Below are positions 59,870 through 64,000 of a stretch of DNA of 64,000 nucleotides, piece after piece. Every line of letters starts with the position of its first letter. Position 1 is the stretch's first letter. The DNA comes from Jacaranda mimosifolia (lineage: Eukaryota > Streptophyta > Magnoliopsida > Lamiales > Bignoniaceae). Position numbers and translations under genes: made by a program. Under the pieces are notes generated by a model. That model ran no database searches and was not told where the DNA came from. It saw nothing but the letters and a program-made list of their open reading frames with translations. The stretch is taken from assembly GCA_018894105.1 (NCBI GenBank), contig CM032117.1:48456503-48520502 (forward strand), written 5' to 3'.

Positions 59870-61595
59870 ATTTTCCTTTATGCCAAGAGAAATAATCCTC
59901 CTTAGTTGTCAATATGTAAGCATGACCACCTAACGACTTAAGAACAATAAGTTCCCATATATCAAATGACGTTAAGCAAGAACGGGATGTATAAGTTAAG
60001 GAGCTTAATGTATAAAATTAGCATGCATCTGAAAGGCCTCACACCTTTTTGCATATTTTATACAATCTTTAATCATATTAGATCAATGGTCACCTATACT
60101 TTTAATTAGAAAGTGAAGTTTATGGGCTGTACGGATGGGTTCGGTAGACTCCAGAATGTGCTTTAGCTATGAGTTCAGCTGTTTTTGCACTAACAATGTT
60201 GGTACGTGCCCTTCATAAGATTGACAATACAAAGTGTTGTTGTATACAATATAACTAGATGATCTTTGACACACCTCTACCCTATAATGAGAATCCTATG
60301 GTGATTTTTTTTGCTTTATGTAGTCAATTAAAGGTGTGCTCTAGTTTTCATCCTCGCCAATTGAGATTGATATTGCATTTGTATCTTCATCATCAAGTTA
60401 CCATCTATTGCATATAGGAACATTTGTTGTTTCTTCCTTAAAAAAGGCTAGAAAGCAGTAACTAGATGGCTAGTTCGTCTCCCATCCTATTTTCTTTTCT
60501 CAGAATGTGAATTAGGAACATGCTTTTAAATTTTCTTTAGTAGACTTGAGGATTCCTGAAAACAAGGGATAAGATCTTCCTTTATAACTTCCTAGACATT
60601 CAAAAGGTGGTAAATAACCTCGTAGGCCTCAACTTTTAAAATATCTATTTCTAGTGCCTTTTGAAGTCTGATTGTTGAAACTTGATACTCAACAATAGTG
60701 TTAGAGAATAATTCACCTTGCATAACATAACGGATCTAACTTTGTCTTTAGGTGAAACAAAGATAATTTCTACTCCTACTCTACCAGGCCGAGTCGTTCC
60801 ATAAAAAAACATTGCTCGTGCCTGTAATATTTCAATAAAGAGGCTTCTTGATCTGGTAGTTCATTGGGGAGTTTCCACTCTCCAGGAATAGGGTAATCAT
60901 GTAGGAAATTAGGGAGAGCTTGCTCTTTAAAAGCTTTCTATGTCATGTACATGATCTTATATTGATTAAATATGATGAGCCACTTGGTCAACCTTCCTAA
61001 AAGCACTAGTCTTGACATCACGAACTTGATAGAATCAATTCGTGAGATGAGTGGTACAGTATATGCTTTGAAATAATACTTCAATTTCCTAATAGCATAA
61101 AATAATGCCAAGTAAATCTTCTCGGCAATGGAGTATTTCAACTTATTCTTGGTTAGAGCTCTACTCAAATATAAGGCTTTCTCTTTCTTTCTACAATTTC
61201 TTATGCCATGAGAGTGCCGCCATGAGAGTGCCAACTGATCATTCTTGTATCATAGTGTATAATGTTGGTAGCTTCCCATGCACTAGAGCTACTAAAATTG
61301 GTGGATTCATGAGGTACTTTTTTATACTGTCAAATGCATTTTCACATCCTTTATAACATACAAAAGGAGCCTCTTTTTTGTCAGGTGGTCAAGTAGTTGG
61401 CATCTGTCTACCAGATTTGATATGAACCTCCTTACGAATGCAAATTGTCTTGTAAACTTTATAACTCCTTAAGATGTCTTGGCATTGGCATCTTTTAAAT
61501 AGCCGACTTTGATTCCACGACATCAAGCTAGATGTAACTCTAAAGGCACACTCGAGTGATTTCATCTTCAGTAGGGCTGACAAAGTTAGCTCCAA
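59870..61595 (-). mobile_element. Ty3/gypsy retrotransposon relic with two RNase H domains (Tat-like)
   Basis: Minus-strand order, with many stops and frame changes: end of a reverse transcriptase thumb (about 61595-61300, AFDSIKKYLMNPPILVA), a first RNase H (about 61230-60940, EKALYLSRALTKNKLKYSIAEK), a second archaeal-type RNase H (about 60900-60600, GELFSNTIVEYQ and LQKALEIDILKVEAY), then an H2C2 zinc finger and the start of the integrase core (about 60095-59880, IKDCIKYAKRCEAFQMHANF). A doubled RNase H marks the Tat/Ogre branch of Ty3/gypsy elements. No LTRs were found. Confidence 0.78.
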
Positions 61596-61599
61596 CCAA

Positions 61600-63339
61600 T
61601 CAATCCAACCTAACCTATACAGTTTTCGATTGGATTGGACTTTAAAATTTTAAAAATGAGTCAAAATGGTTAGGTTTGGGTAGGTTTTGTTTTATTTTGA
61701 ACCCAAAGTTGGTTTTGAATGAGTATAATTAAAAGATTAACTAAAATTTAACCAAAAATTAATTTTGAATTAATAATTAAAAATCTATATTATTTTTACT
61801 GCCTCATTTTGCCAAGTCTCGTGCTTTTGGATTATTCTTTAAATCGAAATAAACATCTTATGCTTTGAACATATTAATAGATTAGTTACTAATCAAAGGA
61901 AGAAAAAAAAGATTAGTTGTTTAGGATTTTTTTCAATGCAAATTTTAGTAGACGAATAATATATTGAAGTCATATGAATAAATATTAAATCTATTAATTC
62001 AAACAAAATTTAATGTATTGCTTAGCAAATATTGTATGCCAATAGAAAAATTGGCATAAAAATTAATGTAGGTTGATAATTTTAAAATGAAAACTAACAA
62101 ATTCATTAGTAAAAATTTATCATACACTTGTTGGTACAACAACGGCATAATTTCTTTCAAAATTGTAATTTAATTACATAATAAGTACTACAACTGATGA
62201 TGTCTTTTGTGATGAGATGGTTTTTTTGGTTTTGATCAGGTTGACCAAAAAGATAGGTTGAAGGTGAATGGTGTGGATTGAATCTTGCAACCAATGAACA
62301 AACGTTAGGCTAGCTGAGAGGGTCTTCGACTAAGACTCTCCGATGCTTAAGTTAATATTCAACCAAAGAGTAATTTGGCAAAGTAACGGCTTAGAATACG
62401 TTGAAAAGAGAAAGACGAAGTCATTTGGCAGCTCCAAGAGAAAGAAGTTGAGCTTTTAGTTGTTGTCGAATGAAGGAGTTAGGTAGAGGAACAGCTGAAG
62501 AAATTGATGACCTCGATCTAGGAGGCTTTTTTGTCAGGTCATTCTCAAGGGTATGAGAGTTATCTTCATTATGCTAGGGGAGAGTTTTTTAAGGTTTTGT
62601 TTGAGATTCGAAAGGAAGCCTGTTCAACAGTTTATGTTGTTCTCGGCCTTTATTGATGCGAGTGTAACTTTTAGTATTGATAATGCCAAGGAGGTGTTTG
62701 AGATGGCCATGAAGTAGCTTGAGCTTTTTGACTATGATATTCGAGCAGAGGATAAAGCTCGCCTCAGTGTTTTAAAAATGAATGGCTGTAGGATTTCAGC
62801 GAGAATGCTCTCCATGAGGAGGTTGAAACTTTGTTGCACCCTAAGGCTGTTGAAGTAGGGAAGGAATTTTCATTTGTCAATAACTTCACGCTAGAGATAA
62901 AAAATAATGAAGTGGATGTGGTGTAGTTCTTCCCTGCCATCGAACAGCCTTTCCTGGAGGATAAAGTTAGACCTTCCTGACCTGCGGGAGTGCATCTTTC
63001 TGGACCTGAGCAGGAGGTCGAGGGCCCACCCCTAGATGTTGGCATCGATACGATTGATGAGCTTGACAAAGCTGTTGACGAGGTTGCTGCTCGAAGAAGT
63101 CAAGGAGAGGGTGATGGCTCGAGATGAAGAGTTTTTCTATTTTGTAACCTTCTTTTGGAATGATGTAAGGCCCAAGTAGGCATTTGGACAATGTTATTTT
63201 ATTTTCTAACGTGTTGTGCATTATGCAGTTTTCAATGTTAATTATATTTTTGCCAATGTCTTTGGTCGATCTCATGTGTTTTTGCTGATTGTATCTCATG
63301 CAAATGTCACGTTGCTTTAGTTTGATTTATATTTGTTTT
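61600..63339. other. Intergenic sequence with possible decayed coding relic
   Basis: The part 62480-63125 is less AT-rich and shows broken protein-like stretches on the plus strand, for example KEVFEMAMK then LELFDYDIRAEDKA, and later IDTIDELDKAVDEVAARRSQ. It may be a decayed retroelement segment, but no family was recognised. The remainder is AT-rich and featureless. Confidence 0.4.
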
Positions 63340-63520
63340 GGTAATAGGTCGACTTTATGTGTTAAATAATTGGTTAGGAGTCATCTTCATGATTCGATTG
63401 CATGGTCGACTTTAACTTTTCTAATAATTGGTCGAAAAATTGAAGTAATTGCATGAATTTCGAGTCGACTTTATCTTTCTTTAATAATTGGTCGAACTTA
63501 ATCATGCAGCTGCATGGTTG
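63340..63520. repeat. Degenerate 60-65-bp repeat (3 copies) with GGTCGACTTTA
   Basis: The phrases TCGACTTTA(T/A) followed by TAATAATTGGT(C/T) and then AT...GCATG occur three times between 63345 and 63520. It could be an LTR or promoter repeat of a decayed element. Its identity is unknown. Confidence 0.55.
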
Positions 63521-63709
63521 AAAAAGTAATATGTATTGAATAGGCTTGTTTCCATGAGTATGGACAAGTGAGATTACGAGATCTTAGTTTACACATGAAA
63601 CTTTTTAAAGTTTGTTGCATTCCATGGTTGGGGGAGCTTGTTTCTACTCATATCTACTAGTCAATAAGAATTGTGCTTTGCTACTTTCACTATGGAGTAG
63701 GGGCCTTCC

Positions 63710-64000
63710 TAGGGGTGGGCATTCGGGTCCGGGTTTCGGGTACCCGAACCGGCCCGATCGGGTAGTCAACAGATTAAACCTGATCAATTGGGTTTAATCG
63801 GGTACCCGAATAACTGGGTACCCGATCCCCTGAAATCGGGCTGGGATTCGGTAATGAATCCGGGCCCGATCGGGAACCGGGTACCCGGTTTACATTTAAT
63901 TAAAAAAAAATGAAAAAAGGCAGCAACTTAGTTAAAAGTTGAAAATAGAGGCAGAAACTCAAAGTTTCTGCCTTTGTTTTCTTTTCCCAGTCCCGCCCGT
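63710..64000. mobile_element. hAT-type MITE, second copy of the nested family, cut by window end
   Basis: It begins TAGGGGTGGGCATTCGGGTC, matching the termini of the 30354-30941 MITE, and continues with GGGTACCCG palindromes and a central hairpin (GAGGCAGAAACT ... AGTTTCTGCCT, about 63950-63974). The other end lies beyond the window. Confidence 0.75.

Noticed and set aside
61575..61740. TAGGGCTGACAAAGTTAGCTCC phrase resembling a hAT MITE terminus
   Set aside because: No matching inverted end or 8-bp target duplication could be found nearby.
1..64000. tRNA, rRNA or microRNA genes
   Set aside because: None was convincingly recognised by eye. A tRNAscan-SE or Infernal run would be needed to exclude them.

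Overview
Eukaryotic nuclear DNA from a flowering plant, most likely a eudicot (possibly an asterid; species not determinable). The evidence is GT-AG introns in every gene, a receptor kinase very close to Arabidopsis At2g26730, AT-rich intergenic DNA, and dense nested plant transposons of nearly every class. Only two host genes are visible. Most of the rest is mobile DNA, and the most striking part is two related Mutator-like (MULE) elements full of minisatellites. LAYOUT. 1-8335: 3' half of a plus-strand gene for an RMI1/TDRD3-type OB-fold protein with an RG-rich tail. A degraded Ty1/copia retrotransposon, itself hit by a MITE, sits in one intron. 9820-16003: decayed, 5'-truncated endogenous pararetrovirus (Caulimoviridae-like) on the minus strand. 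16210-18197: non-autonomous CACTA element. 18293-21560: 3.27-kb solo LTR with a perfect 5-bp target duplication. 22345-22692: complete 348-bp TRIM retrotransposon with a perfect target duplication. 24.3-25.3 kb: Helitron relic. 27029-32844: 5.8-kb deletion-derivative MULE with a hAT MITE nested in it. 33723-37551: intact LRR receptor-like pseudokinase gene on the minus strand. 39307-40976: a second, unrelated non-autonomous MULE. 42479-55367: 12.9-kb MULE coding for a transposase and a ULP1-like protease. 59.9-61.6 kb: Ty3/gypsy relic of dual-RNase-H type. 63710 to the end: start of a second copy of the hAT MITE family. HOW THE CENTRAL SYSTEM FITS TOGETHER. The 12.9-kb element has two convergent multi-exon genes. 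A PB1-containing MURA transposase reads inward from the left end and a SUMO-protease-like (peptidase C48) gene reads inward from the right end. Nearly all of its introns and its intergenic core consist of tandem arrays (about 88, 88/66, 123, 207 and 720 bp periods) that share a recurring GTACTTCA-type word. The 5.8-kb element lies in the opposite orientation. It has the same two ends, the same 64-bp first protease exon, the same 88-bp array in the following intron and the start of the second protease exon, but has lost the remaining coding sequence. Both elements have terminal inverted repeats of about 100-150 bp and 8-9-bp target duplications. Both genes of the large copy carry a few in-frame stops but keep their splice structure, so the copy decayed recently and could once have mobilised the small one. 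Exon boundaries, target duplications and repeat periods were read by eye from the sequence. Family names rest on motif recognition and no database search was run.
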